Below the pieces are notes generated by a model, which worked only from the letters and a program-made list of their open reading frames with translations, did no database searches and had not been told where the DNA came from. 64,000 bases of DNA from Canna indica (lineage: Eukaryota; Streptophyta; Magnoliopsida; Zingiberales; Cannaceae): contig CP136890.1 in NCBI GenBank assembly GCA_034359265.1, forward strand, positions 28,934,501-28,998,500, written 5' to 3'. Position 1 is the first letter of the stretch. Each line of letters opens with the position of its first letter. Below, one piece after another: positions 46,661-59,600 of this stretch. Both the position numbers and the translations under genes were made by a program.

Positions 46661-48330
46661 ATGGTGGCCCAGGCGACCGTTGGTGAGCCCCATGGCTAAT
46701 AGTTGTTCTAGAGCGACTATCTTTACATTTTCCAGGATTATTCCGGCCTCACTTCCCTTTTCATTGGAGGCTCTATCCACATATAGGGTCAATGTGTCCT
46801 CCTGGTTAGTGTCTTCTACCTTGGCTGGGAGTTCAACGATGAAGTCAGCCAGTGCTTGGGACTTGATGGGGCCCCGCGACTAATATTCTATGCTGAATTC
46901 TAAGAGTTATACCAACCATGCTATCATTCTTCCCGTGAGCTCGAGTTTTGCCAAGACTTGTATGATGGGCTGCTTGGTGCGCACCATGATGTGGTGGCTC
47001 TAAAAGTAGGGTCTTAGCTTTCTTGCAGAGATGACAAGGGTGAAAGCAATCTTCTCTAGCTTTTGCTATATAGCCTATGGCTCGTGCAACCCTTTACTGA
47101 CAAAGTAAATGAGCTTTTGATCATTCCCTTCCTCTCTGACTAATACTGAACTGAGTGTGTTTTCTTTGACTGTGAGGTAGAGGAACTGTGCCTTCCCTTA
47201 TTGAGGTTTGGCCAGGATTTGTCGACTTATAAGGACTTATAAGGAAGTCAATAAGTTCCTAGAATGCATGTTCGCGCTCCTCGTTCCATTGGAAGTCTTG
47301 CTTCTTCCTGAGTATTTTAAAGAATGGTAGTGCCAGGTCCACCGACTTGGATAGGAATCTTGACATTGTTGTCATTCTCCCTGTGAGTTGTTGTACCTCT
47401 TTCACATTCTGGGGACTGCACATCTGCTATATAACCCGACATTTCTCGAGGTTGGCCTATATTCCTCGATTTGTTGGCATGAAGCTAACGAACTTGCTGA
47501 CATGGACTCCGAGGGCACATTTCTCCGGGTTGAGCCTCATGTTGTATTGCCAAAGCTGCCTGAAGATTTCGGCGAGGTCTTCACAATGATTTTTGCTTGC
47601 CGAGGTCTTCGCAACCATGTCATCCACATACACCTCAAGGTTTCTTCTAATCTGGTGCTCAAAGACTTTGTTCATGAGGTGCTGGTATGTTGCTCCCACA
47701 TTCTATTAGCCCAAACAACATTCTTTAGCCTGAGCGACATCACTTTCTAACAAAAATTGGTTCTATGGTGAACGTCATCTTCTCTTCATCCTCGGGGTGC
47801 ATCCGTATTTAGTTGTACCCTGAATAGGCATCCAAAAAACTGAGGTACTGGTATCCCGAGGAGCCATCAACCAAGTTGTCTATAATCGGGAGTGTATATG
47901 AGTCTTTAGGGCAAACTTTGTTTAGACCTGTGAAGTCCACACACATTCGTCATTGCCCTAAGTTATTCTTTACCATGACTACGTTTGTGAGCCACGTCGT
48001 GAATCTGATCTCTCTCATGAAGCCTGCTTTTAGCATCTTCTTAGTTTCCTCGATGGATGTTTGCTGTCGTTCGGCTTCGAGCTTTCTTTTCTTCTGGACT
48101 ACAAGTTTGACCCAGGGATCGATGGCGAGCTTGTGACATATGACCCTGGGGTCTATCCCGGGCATGTCGGCGGGAGCCCATGCAAATAAGTTTGAGCTAT
48201 CATGGAGCAGAACACTTAGATTATCTTTGAGCTCGATAGGGAGTCTAGCTCCGATGAATGTCACTTGTTTAGGCAATTCACCAATTTGTATAGGTTCCAA
48301 GTCGTCCGCTGGCTGAGGTCTCTCTTGCAC
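46661..48330 (-). pseudogene. Tat D reverse transcriptase and RNase H N-terminus
   Basis: Minus strand. 48330-47950: FAWAPADMPGIDPRVICH, then EAERQQTSIEETKKML and WLTNVVMVKNN, the RT N-terminus. 47700-47457: GATYQHLMNKVFEHQI, YVDDMVAKT (the polymerase YVDD centre, about 47620) and NMRLNPEKCALGV. 47150-46900: LIREEGNDQKLIYFVS and MVRTKQPIIQVLAK (tether/connection). 46890-46661: SQALADFIVELPAK and TLYVDRASNEKGSEAGIIL, the RNase H start with its first Asp, running into the CACTA element. Stops and shifts occur throughout. Confidence 0.92.
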
Positions 48331-48699
48331 ATCCCCTCTTGGGTCAAAGTCGGATATTTTTGATCAGTTGTTCCATGTGGAAAACTTAATTCACTCGTTC
48401 GAACGAAGTGTTCGGTGCTTCCTCTGGTTTGGCTGACTTCTGCTTTAAGCATTCATTATAGCATAGTCGGTCTTCTTTTTGGTCAACTTGGACCACCACT
48501 ATCTCTATCGTTGAGACTAAAACTTGAGAGCTAGATGTGGTGTTGAGACGACAACTCCCAAGGTGTTCAGTGGAGGACACCCTAGAAAATGTGATAGGGG
48601 CTAGGGCAGTCAATAACCAAGTACTACACTTCGATCATCTTGGTCTTCGGCTGGGAGCCAAACATTGTCTTTAGCCACACATAGCCTCAGATGTTCACC
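48331..48699 (-). other. Tat D spacer between protease and RT
   Basis: Minus-strand frames are open in short pieces (for example 48613-48386) without a recognised domain; this linker is usual in Tat polyproteins. Confidence 0.5.
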
Positions 48700-48966
48700 T
48701 CATTCTCCTGAGAATCCGACCAAGTCCCTGTTGTAGGGGTTGAGGGAGGCTTCGGTCAGCTGCATTCTTTTGAACGTGGAGTAGAATAAGATATCGGCCG
48801 AGCTCCCCTGGTCGACCAGGATTTTCCTGACAATGAAATTGCTTGCAATTTCAGAAATCACCACAGGATCATGTAGATCTATGCCTTGGAAATTAGATTC
48901 ATAGAAAGATATTACCGAGGTTGTGAACCAAGGTCTTGCTGGGCGAGTTGTGTCATTGATTGCCAT
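48700..48966 (-). pseudogene. Tat D aspartic protease
   Basis: Minus strand, 88 open codons: FYESNFQGIDLHDPVVIS, then VRKILVDQGSSADILFYS and NRDLVGFSGE. The active-site motif normally reads D-G-G-S-S in this lineage; here it is D-Q-G-S-S, so the protease would be doubtful even if translated. Part of the gag-pol frame. Confidence 0.88.
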
Positions 48967-49099
48967 GATAGCTCGGAGAGATATTTTCCTAGTCGAGCTC
49001 GTCCCACCTCCTCTTGCGAATTTGCTAGCTATGTGGTCTATAACACCTCAAATCTCATTGTTTGGCTAGTTTGTCCTCCCGTTCCTGCTCCGACTTCGA

Positions 49100-49620
49100 C
49101 GTAAATGGTTGCCATTATGCATGTCTCAACTACAGTTATGGCTGCGGCTTCTCCTCTTGTGGCTGACAAAGCAGTCAAGGTGGCTCTCCCATATTAGTCG
49201 CTCAATCTGATCCTTGAGGACTATACATTCCTTTGTGGTGTGGCCATAGGTGCGATGAAACTCGCTCTTTTTACTCTTATCTGCATTGGCCGAAACATTT
49301 TGCTTCCTGACGTTAGAAAGGTACTTGATCAGATTCGTACTGCAAATTTCCAGAAGGATAGTCTCCCTTCTTGCATTGAGTGGGGTGTAGTCATGGAACT
49401 TAGAATAAGGTTAGGGAGGCAACCTCTTTCTCCTACCATCGTTTTTTCCTCGGCGATCTCGTCCTTCCCCCTTTTTATCGAATTGTTTTCCTTGCTTGTC
49501 CTCAACCTTGGTGACTTTTTGCCTTTTGGCCTTCCTTGATTCTCTGAGTTCCTCCATTTCCATGTATCCAACTACTCGGTCTCGAAACGCGGCCATGGTC
49601 TTCAGCTTAGCGGTAGCTAT
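49100..49620 (-). pseudogene. Tat D gag C-terminus with zinc-knuckle-like motif
   Basis: Minus strand: KLKTMAAFRDRVVGYMEMEE (49600-49545), a Lys/Arg-rich linker (49530-49400) and, after frame changes, the Tat motif HRTYGHTTKECIVLKDQIE (about 49270-49210). The reading joins 52391 across the solo LTR: ...FADQIA then TAKLKTMAAF. Confidence 0.82.
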
Positions 49621-52390
49621 TATCACACCCCAACTTAGGGTCACGTGATCGGCCAGGGTATACGTGCCTATACCCCGCAGCTTATCTCATGCACATGCCA
49701 ACTCATAATAAATCATGACGAAAAGAATAACATACTTTGTTATGAACGAGAAATCAAACAGATTCTATTTAAGAAGTAAAGTTTTAGCAAAATGTTTTAA
49801 AGTACGGAAGTAAGTAAATCAAAGTTTAGCAGTTTGCTTTAACAAATGAAATCTGAATAAAAGACATAAATGTCCCCAAGAGACTACAATTCCAAAATAC
49901 AAAAACACAAGTGCATAACAAATCTACCAAAGACTCGACTACGACCCCTAACTAGGACTGTTATGAGATCAATGTGACTCCTCTGCCCTCCAGTCGTGCC
50001 AAGTGTTCCAGCCCACCTCACTGGTCAGGCTCTGCAAAAAAACAAAAATAAACAACGAGTGAGTTCAAAAGAACTCAGTGAGCGGTTCTACCAACCCCCA
50101 CCATAAAAACCAATCACAGAGATATATGAATAGATGCACCTGTCTCATACAGGAATAATGCAACAAGTGGTATGTCTAGCTAACAAGCCATCTAGCCATC
50201 ACATGCCCAAAGGCAAACCTATTCATTTAGCAGTGAAGTACAATAAGCCTCAGCCTACCCATGCCCTAAGTCAACAAATCACACTCCAAGGTTATGAGGA
50301 TAATCGGGATTGACCCATCCGAGCTTATCCTATAATTATACCCTTAAAGATTGCACAGGAATAATCGGGATTCGCCCATCCGAACTTATTCCTTAAAATA
50401 AAGAAACTCGGGAACAATCGAGATTCGCCCATCCGAACTTGTTCCACAAGAAACGCAGGAACAATCGGGATTCGCACATCCGAACTTGTTCCTTAAAAAA
50501 TCGCAGGAATAATCGGGATTCGCTCATCAGAACTTATTCCTTAAATACTCGCAGGAATAATCGGGATTCGTCCATCCGAATTTATTCCTTAAACACAGGT
50601 TGGAAATTAACCATCCAACCTTCCGGGCCTAGCCCGCAATCTGGCGCCTATCTGAGTCTCTCCGTCATTCATAAAGATATGGTGCTAACAAGACCTAAGT
50701 CAAGTGTCTCCTACAGTGTCATAGGGGTATCTTTACTGGGAAACGCTGCAATACTCTATACCCGATCCCGACTCCTAGACCCATAATATCATCAACCCAT
50801 GAGGTTTTATTTCATGCATACAATTTATTTTGTTGGCTCTTAACAGATTATGCTGTCCCTTCAATTTTAATTATACAATTAAAATTTTCATTTGCCGAAA
50901 TTAGGATTTTATTTTAGGGGTTTTATTTTTAATTATTGTTGATCCCAAAACTGGTGCACCCAAGCCGAATCTGATTTCCAAAGTGTGTCCTATGGTCCCA
51001 GACTATATTTTCTGGTTAAAACGATAGGTTACACATAAGTTCAGTAAACCATACACATCACAACATAGATTACAAAATCAGCCTAGAATTAACAATTTCA
51101 GTATGAAATTTCAGCAAGTTGAGTTTTCAACATGATAAGGTAATTAATTAAAAATCACAGTAATTAAATCCTTAATTATCACCACAACAGATTTGTAACA
51201 TCATGATAAATCATGCAAAGATTAAATCATAATTCCTAATCCAAGATTAGCATGCATCCACACCATTTTTAATTCAAGATTTTAAGCATCAAAACCAAGA
51301 ACCCCAAACAAGAACATACATGGCATCAAGATTAAATCCTTTCACGTGCAACATAGATTCATATGCTGAAATTTATATCTAGATACAATTAAATCATGCA
51401 TTGGCATCATAGGAACTAATTAAGGAAACTAATCCAATGCCTAGATCTCAAAACAACATCAAGAACTTCTCTTAGGCATTTCATTGAACACCTTGAGGGC
51501 GACCCTATTCCCACCTTGGCCGACTGCCCCTAGGGTAGTCCTAGGGCTGCCGAGCCCCTTAGGGGGGGAAGTCTTCGGCCCCCTCTTTCACGGCAATAAA
51601 AGAAATCGGCAAGAATTCGAGAATCGACGAAAAACCCGACAAGAAACACACCAATCTTCAAGATTGGCTCAAGAAACACGAAAGAAACCCAAGACGATGA
51701 GAGGTAAACCACTCACCTGATTTGGAAGAATAAAAAGAGAATTTTTTTCCGATCGGCGGTTCCCGAATCCGGCCTCAATCATGCGGCGGCGGCTCGGCTC
51801 CTCAAAAGAAAAGGGGCAGCTCCAACCAAGGGAAAGGGAGGCTCCTACCAAGCCGGCGGCTCAGCTTCCAAGGGAAAGGAAAGAAGAGAGGGGGAATGAG
51901 GGGCTCAGCTTGGCTCCTTTCCTCAGCGGCTAACTCCAAGAGAGGGGGAGAGGGGCGGCGGCTCCTCTCTCTCTCTCTCTCTCTCTCTCTCGGCGGCTTG
52001 TGCCGCTCCAACAGGGAGCCGCCTAGCCCTAAGGGGGGATTTTATAATTCCTTCCCCACCTCATCCAAACCCTAACCCCTTTCTAACCCACATCCGCCTC
52101 AAACCCGGATCCAAACCTGCTAACTCCTCAACCCAAACTAACCCCATATTATATACAAGCATCAATCACATGTACACCCATGTAACACAATTTAATAAAT
52201 CAAGCACACGCATTAAAATAATTGAATAAATTTATCTAAGTAGGAAAAGAAATCGCATAAATCATATTCCTATTTACCCGAGCTTTCAAGCTCACACGAG
52301 ATCATGACTCGACTCAGCTCGACCTCGAATTAGCCCGCTAGACTGGCAATGATAAATAATAAAAATTATCATAATATCTCGGGTATTACA
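49621..52390 (+). mobile_element. Solo LTR, family L, copy 3, TSD GCTAT
   Basis: 2770 bp, TATCACACCCCAAC to GGGTATTACA, flanked by GCTAT (49616-49620 and 52391-52395). Colinear with copy 1 over its whole length, including the conserved CTCAGTGAGCGGTTCTACC block near 50080, the hairpin array and the CT microsatellite (51967-51992). Inserted in gag of element D. No genes. Confidence 0.95.
50297..50590 (+). repeat. Hairpin array in family-L LTR, copy 3
   Basis: Six units: AGGATAA/TTATCCT, AGGAATAA/TTATTCCT, GGAACAA/TTGTTCC, AGGAACAA/TTGTTCCT and two more AGGAATAA/TTATTCCT, all perfectly paired, with the inner core TCGGGATTCGCCCATCCGA. Confidence 0.92.
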
Positions 52391-52700
52391 GCTATCTGAT
52401 CTGCAAATTGCCCTGGCTTCAAATCGTGCTTTACAGAATATAGCTCAACATGGGTCGAGGTTGGGTATCTCCATGGCCACTGCATTAAACCTTGCCAGGT
52501 ATTATCTCAGCGATTCATGTTGTCCTTGTATAATGTAGTTCAACGCATCCTCGGACTTTGCATAGATTCAGGACGAGGAAAACTAGTTGATAAAAGCTTG
52601 GGAGAGCTCTAGTGGGGATATGCCTTGAGCGAGTCAATTGCCGAATTGTGTTGTAATTTTATTTAAATTCTTCGGATATAGGCCAAAGAAAATGTCTTAG
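52391..52700 (-). pseudogene. Tat D gag, central part
   Basis: Minus strand. The reading QGQHESLR*YLARFNAVAM followed by IPNLD is the retrotransposon-gag core (compare Q..ESLR.Y..RF). An in-frame stop breaks it. The N-terminal part of gag is not recognised beyond about 52700. Confidence 0.75.
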
Positions 52701-53647
52701 GGTGACTGGCTGGGTGGAGCCCCCGGAACTGACTTGGATCGACCTGGGTTCCTGAGTGACTCGGCTGAGTTGAGCTTTGTGGGGCTCACCAAACAGGTCC
52801 GAGAATCTAGTCCGGTCCAAAATCAATCATTATATTAGTTACCAGTGACACTGCACAACTTTATATTACTATATTACTATAAAGTAAGGTCTGTATGTTT
52901 TGGCAGGAAGTATTTGAGGAAAATAATAAGAAATCAAGGAGAATAGGATTTATATTCTGTTCTATCCCATTCATATTTGCTTGAGCCGGGGATAAAATTT
53001 ATGAAGTCGAAAGATTTTATCCGAAAACAATGTCACCCAGGAGAAAAATAAATTGGATTATTTAGTAATGATAATATATATTTAGGATTAATGAACCAAA
53101 ATATATTAGATTCGGGGATGATTTTATCTAAGAAAAATTCAATCTAAGATTAATTCGAGTGCGATGAATATAATTTCCTATATCCTACCTGTCCCTCTTA
53201 GCTAGTATAATATGCACATCCTAAGTCTATATGATGCTTTAACCATAACATAATTTTTTGTTATTATTTCATTCATTTACTAATATCCTCGTCAATCCAA
53301 ATGCACCTTTCATTTCTCGGGAAATGTGATGATGGAATCATGGTCTCTTTCATAAACAAAATACACTACACAATGAACTTATTTTAGTATGGTTCCGTGG
53401 CGTATGATTTCGCTAGAAAGACGATCAAACACAGAAGGAACACTTAAAATAATTGAATATTCATCATCAGTGGTTAATTTACATGCAACTGGGTTGACGA
53501 GATCACATACATCTTTGAATCCTCATCTTATCTGAACCGCATTTGCAGCAGTACGGAAACCAATTGAATTGGGGCATCTCGCAAGTTCAGAATTTTCCCC
53601 TCCACAAGCACAGAACTTACAAGAGAGCAATTGGAAAACCCTATTTC
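52701..53647. other. Unassigned sequence and PIG-V 3' flank
   Basis: No gene found in 52701-53500; AT-rich, probably old retroelement border or intergenic DNA. The last part (about 53450-53647) would be the 3' untranslated region of PIG-V on the minus strand. Confidence 0.5.
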
Positions 53648-56600
53648 TCAAGTGAAAGGATAAAAGGTAGAGAAGAGCAAACTTCCAAGAAGAACGTAAC
53701 TGGCAAAGTAAACACGGATCAAGTAGCCCCATCTTCTGCAGCTAGTCCTTGTAGAGACTAACAGATGAGAAGCAAACCAGTATATTGGAGGGCTGGCTGA
53801 CAAGAATCGGGTCGAGACCTGGAAGTGAAAAATTAATGTCATTTAGTAGCAAATTCTCAATTGGCTATGCTGTTTGGCAAAGGAGACCTGGTTAAAGTAA
53901 ACTCATAATGAATAACATATAGGAAAAAGGTTCACAATGACAGACCATATGCATGTGCATGCTGACTTTGACATGCAGGTTCAACCAAAAGAATGTAACC
54001 ACAAAAGGTGAAAATGCTTATCAGGATAACTGCCTCTACATTAGTACGAGCAGAAGCCTAATCTAATAATTCAAGTTGATCTAAAATTTGTAAAGGGGGA
54101 TTGAAGTTCAGTGCCAAACTTAGAAATAGCAGGATGAAGAAATCTGACCTGCACATGCATCACAAAGAATGCTGTGAATGTCATGAAGATGAGATGTACA
54201 ATGAAAGGACAAACCAAAATCAAGTCGAGTCCTCGTTTTGATGGAGGAACCTTATCTAGATATCTGAGATCCTGTGAGCACTCAGAAACATTTGCTTTTC
54301 TTTCCCGCAGCTCCCTCCATTTAGTCATGTTATTTCCTGTTCAAGTTCCAGAAAGGAAAGGCAAGACTGGTCATTAAGAGATATGTGGCAGGAAAGAATG
54401 AGAAAGATATATAAAAGAAAAGAGCATAAATAGATGGTTTTCCACCATTAATGCAACATGCAAGAGATATGCATGATAGAAAATTTAACCCCAAGTCAAG
54501 AATTTACATGTCAAATCATAAATAAATAAATAAAGACGGAAGCGAAAGTGTACCTGAATTCATCCCCGGAATTGGAGACGAGGTGCAGCCTTCCAGGTCA
54601 ATGCGCAAAACCTCATTCTCTAACTAATGGGACTTTAGAGACAGGAAAACAAGTTCATGACCCAAGAACCGTAACCTCTCTTTTTATAATGAAAACATGA
54701 GATTGTGGTAAATTTTGGTTTCGCCCATCATAAAACCAAAAATTAGCTCTAATGATATTTGTACAATTAAACCCCATATTTTGAGATGTCCAACTTCACG
54801 TGCACAACTTAACCACTAAGCCCTTCTATGATGAACTTTCTAACTTCATCTTGGCACAGGCACACTGAAGTGATAGTTTTCGTAAAAGCATTCCCTATAA
54901 CCCTATTGGCCTGAATGATGTCGCGGGCCCACAAAATTAAATTTAATAGATTACTTCAATTTTAGGCTTATCAATTCGATAGCGATAAATACACACCGAT
55001 TGATAATTGTTGGCCCGTAAATTATTAAATAAATAATTTAACAATCTCTCACTTGGGCCAACACAAATATCACCATATGCATGTGTATTCCAAAATTACT
55101 TTATGAGCTCATCACCACTGTCACTATCAATCATCTCCAACAATTTGGTCCATTGACCATACTAATATAGAACCAAATCAACCTTCGCCACAAGTATCGT
55201 GACTAGATCCATCAATAATCACAATTTTAATACTTTTGATGACATAGATCAAACATAGGTGCACATCATGGAAATTACTTGCAATGTGATCTAAACATGA
55301 CTATATCCAACTGCTCTACTGTATTCTTTAGTGAGATCAAAACAAAACATTCAGACTGGAAAACAACAAAACGTTATTCAGCTGAAAATTTTATCCATAA
55401 AGCATAGTAACAATTTACACACTCATATTAAACCATCATATTAATACATGATTATTAATACATGATGTAACATCCAAATGAGCAATATGCTCACGAAAGA
55501 CCATGCGTGGTAACATAGTTGTAAATGGCGCAAAACGCACCAAGGCGCAAAGGGCTCTTGGAGTCATGGCGCAAGGTGCAAGGTTATAGCGCGCACCATA
55601 ACGAGGAGAGGCGCAAAAATAAAATAAGTTTATAAAATATATTTTATACATAAAAATATATATTTTAAAAATAAAATCACCCAATTAGCATCCAACTAAA
55701 TAAAGATAATAAGTCAAATTTGTTAAAGAACAACTAAATAAGTGCTCATCAAGTTCGACATCATTAAAAAACAACATGCCAACATCAAGTTTAACACTTT
55801 AACATCATTAAAAGAACACACAAAACAAGTACAAATCAACCTATTTGTCTTGTTAGGAATCACTTCATGCAAAAACTTCCATCCGGGGTTTTTTCTACTA
55901 CTAGAAGAACATTCCATGATTTAAACTCTAAAGGCTGAAAAATAAGAAAAGAAATCAGAAATTAGAAACGAAGGCGAGAAAAACTGAAAAAGAAAACAAG
56001 AGGAATTGAGGAAGAATATCATCAGCTGCTAAAGAAAATATCAACATGTTTCGCCCAACAGCTACGGCAGAAAATATCAGCATGTGTATTTTCTGCAGAA
56101 AATATGTGCTGCTGCAGAATACTATAGAAGATAGGAGGGCTGCTTAGAAAGGAGAGAAGAGAAAAAAAATATTGCCTGGTGAAGAGGACTGGTCGTCGAA
56201 ACCAAGAGAGGCCGCCGCTAGAGTTGAAAGCTTGGAAGGAGACTCGCGAGGAAGGAAAAAAGGAGGTGCCAGAAAGAAAAGGAGACTCACCGGAAAGAAA
56301 AGGAGGCAATCGGGAAGGAGACTCACCAAAAAGGAATAAAAAGACGAAGAAGGAAAGAAGAAATACTCGGCGGTTGAGGAAAGAAAAAAAATTGGTGAAA
56401 TTTCGGATGCACCTGGCACCTCACAAAAGTGTGGCGCATATGGTGCGCGCCTTGCGCCTCAGCTGAGGCTCGCACCATATCCCTTGAGGAGCTATGCGTG
56501 CGCCTCAAGGGAACAATGGCGCGGGCTTGCACCTGTGCGCGCCCTACGCCGTGGAGCGTCATTTTAAACTATAGGTGGTAAGCCTTTAGTAGGTGGACCC

Positions 56601-59600
56601 GCACTCATGGAAGTTGTACCTATGTGCTTTATACATAACTGACCACTCTGAATTCTTTGTTTAACAACCAAGAACTTAATGTCAATATGCTTTGACTTAG
56701 AAGAACTCTTGTTGTTTTTGAAATATAGTACTGTCGACTTGTTGTCACAGAATAATTTCGGCTGTCTTTCAATTCTATCAATAATACGCAGCCCAATTAC
56801 AAAATTACATAGTCACATCCCATGATTGGATGCCTCATAATTAGCTACAACCAACAAAATTACTCGTCCATAGTTCATAACATGTTTTGTGCACTAAGTT
56901 GGTAATCTATTCAAAATAAGCTAATTAATCATGTTCAACACTATATTCTCAAGAGTCTTATTTCATCTCTCAACACATCATTAATATTAGGACTGCCTAG
57001 CATGGTGTACAATATGACGATACCACATTCCTCTAGAACCTAGCGAAAGGTCATAGACGTTGTCTGTCTATTTCGTCATATCTGCCACAGTACTCACCAC
57101 CATGGTCAGATTTGACGGCCTTAATCCTTTTACCAAGTTGATTTTCAACCTCAGCTTTAACACATTGTGTTTGGATTGAGGGGTTTGGATGGGGAGGTAT
57201 TTGGAGGGGTTCAAAACACTTTGTTTGAGATTTTTTTAGGGGGGGTTTTAAATCCCTCCTACAATCCATTTCCAAATCCTCCAATTTTGAATGATTTGGG
57301 AGTGTTAGTGAATATATATAAAAAAAATACAAAAGTATCGCTGAAACAAAAAATATTATAAATGATAGCACAATGATCCAATAATAAAAATTAATAATTA
57401 ATTTAATATTTATTTATTACTAAACCTCATACGGAGTCTAACCAAACAAGATTTTTTAAACCCCTCCAAAACTTCCAAATCCCTCCGCGTCCAAACTACT
57501 CCAAACCCCTTACTCAAATTTATCCAAATATAGTGTAAGGATTTGTTCAGTGCTTGAGAGATTAGATACAGCTGGAGTAATCGTCTATCGACCAAGTGTC
57601 TATGGGTACACAACAAACTAGATCACGAAGTGTACATTTTCTTGGCACGCCAAGCGTGATACTTGGTACAATCCTTCTTTACGTGTCTACTAGTCTTGCA
57701 AAATAAGCAGGTGGAGCTCTTAGCCTCATCCTTTTGCTTTTCCTTTTGTGGAGCACCTACAGCTTCCTTAGCCTTAGGTCTTTTATAGCTCTTGTCTTTA
57801 GAGGCTAAAGCCAAATGAGCATTTTTAGTCTTATCTTACTTTAGTCTCTCTTCCTCCTGCACACAGTGAGAGATAAGATCAACGAAAGTTCACTTCTCTT
57901 TGTGACAGTTATAACTAATCTTGAACTGACTGGATTGTGTAGGAAGAGAGATTAGAACCAGACGCACCAATAAGTCCTCAAAGAAGTTTAACTTGAGTGC
58001 CTCCAACTTTGAAACAAGATTTGACATATGTCATTGTACTCACCACCATGATCAAATCTGACAGTCTTAATTCTTTTACCAAGTTTTTATCAAGCTGATT
58101 TTCAACCTCAGCTTTATCAGCTTCTTTGGATTAAGGGTTTTACGGGGGTTTGTATGTGTGGGGTGGGGTGGGGGGGAGGGGGGGCTTGGAGGGGTTCAAA
58201 ACATCTTATTTGGATATTTTTTAGGGGAAGAAGGGGTTTGGAGGTGTTTCAAACCCCTCCTAGAATCAATTTCCAAAACGTCCAATTTTAAAGGGTTTAC
58301 GAGGGTTAATGAATACAAAAATAATAATAATAAATAATTTAGAAAAATATCCAACTAATCCAATTATTATGATTATTATAAATAATTGCACAATGGTCCA
58401 ACTACAAAAAATGATTTAGTATTTATTTATTACCAAACCCCTTATGAAGTCTAATCGAACAAGATTTTTAAAATCATTTCAAAAACCTCAAAACCCCTCC
58501 AAAAACATCCACCCCCCTCCCCCACATACAAACACATAGTGTAACACCATGTTTTGATTGAGGGTTTTGAAAGGAGAGGTGTTTGGGGGGGTACAAAATA
58601 CCTTGTTTGGGTATTTTTTTAGGAGGGAGAGAAGAGATTTCCCTCCTAGAACCCATTTCCAAAACCACTAATTTTGGGGGTTCAAAGGGTTAATGAATAT
58701 ATAAAAATAATAATAAAGTTAAATTACAAAAACATCCCTGGAAAAAATATATTATTATAAATGAGGGCACAATTGTCCAATTATAAAAATTAATTTAGTC
58801 TTTGTTTATTACCAAACCCCTTATGAAGTCTAACCAAACAAGATTTTTTAAAACCTTTCAAAACCCTTCAAACCTCTTCCCCTCTAAAACTCTCCAAACT
58901 CCTTACTCAAATTTATCAAAACATAGTGTAAACTGTAAAGGACTTGAACACATTGATTGGATACAAATACTTATATTTGGAATAATCGTCTATGAATGTA
59001 ATAAAGTAATGTTGACCATTCCTTAAAACCGTAGGGAAAGGTTTACAAACATCCGTATGAATTAGTTCAAAGACATCTAAACTCTGATTAGTACCTCATC
59101 TCCTAAACCTTTTACACACTCAATACATACCTCAAAGTTTGTTACATCAGGGAGATCAAGAATTTCATCTGACACAAGCATCTTTATCCTCTGTTTAAAT
59201 GTATGTCTTAATCGTTTGTGTCACAAAATGACAGAATTCACATCAGTAATTTTCGTTTTGTACAACGTTAATTGGTATGTAAGGTTTTATTACTACATCA
59301 AGCATATAATGATTATTATGATAAAATAAAGAACTGGTACAAACAATATTTGAACCAAGAGAAAAGAATTAATTTTTCATTTTCAAATAAAAAAGAATAA
59401 TCAAATTTGTCCAATACAGAAATAGAAATCAAATTCCTTCTAAAAAACTGTATTACAAATATTTCTTTCTAAGTCCAAATAACAATTAGTTCTAAATAAT
59501 AACCTAAATGTGTTTTTGTAGCTTCAACTTCAGCTGATTTGTCATCGCCTACATTGATGAATCTTTCAACATCACTTGACGATCGGCAGCTCAAGCAACC

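Larger units (their letters stand above)
32557..52700 (-). mobile_element. Tat-type gypsy element D with four direct insertions
   Basis: Minus-strand order from the right: gag (52391-52700 and 49100-49620), protease (48700-48966), reverse transcriptase (46900-48330), RNase H (46661-46890 and 37450-37911), integrase (36300-37300), a repeat-rich spacer (34000-36300) and an antisense ORF on the plus strand (32557-33977). This order, with an ORF antisense downstream of integrase, is that of the Tat/Ogre/Retand lineage. Insertions: TRIM 33041-33564, PIF-like 34229-35394, CACTA 37915-46657 and solo LTR 49621-52390. No LTR of D itself is visible; both ends are truncated. Confidence 0.88.

Noticed and set aside
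46632..46883. Plus-strand 83-codon ORF
   Set aside because: Opposite strand of the Tat RNase H, which explains the conservation.
56022..56466. Several ORFs of 80-95 codons on both strands
   Set aside because: Purine-rich interior of a TIR element gives long Lys/Glu or Ser/Phe frames without domain content.
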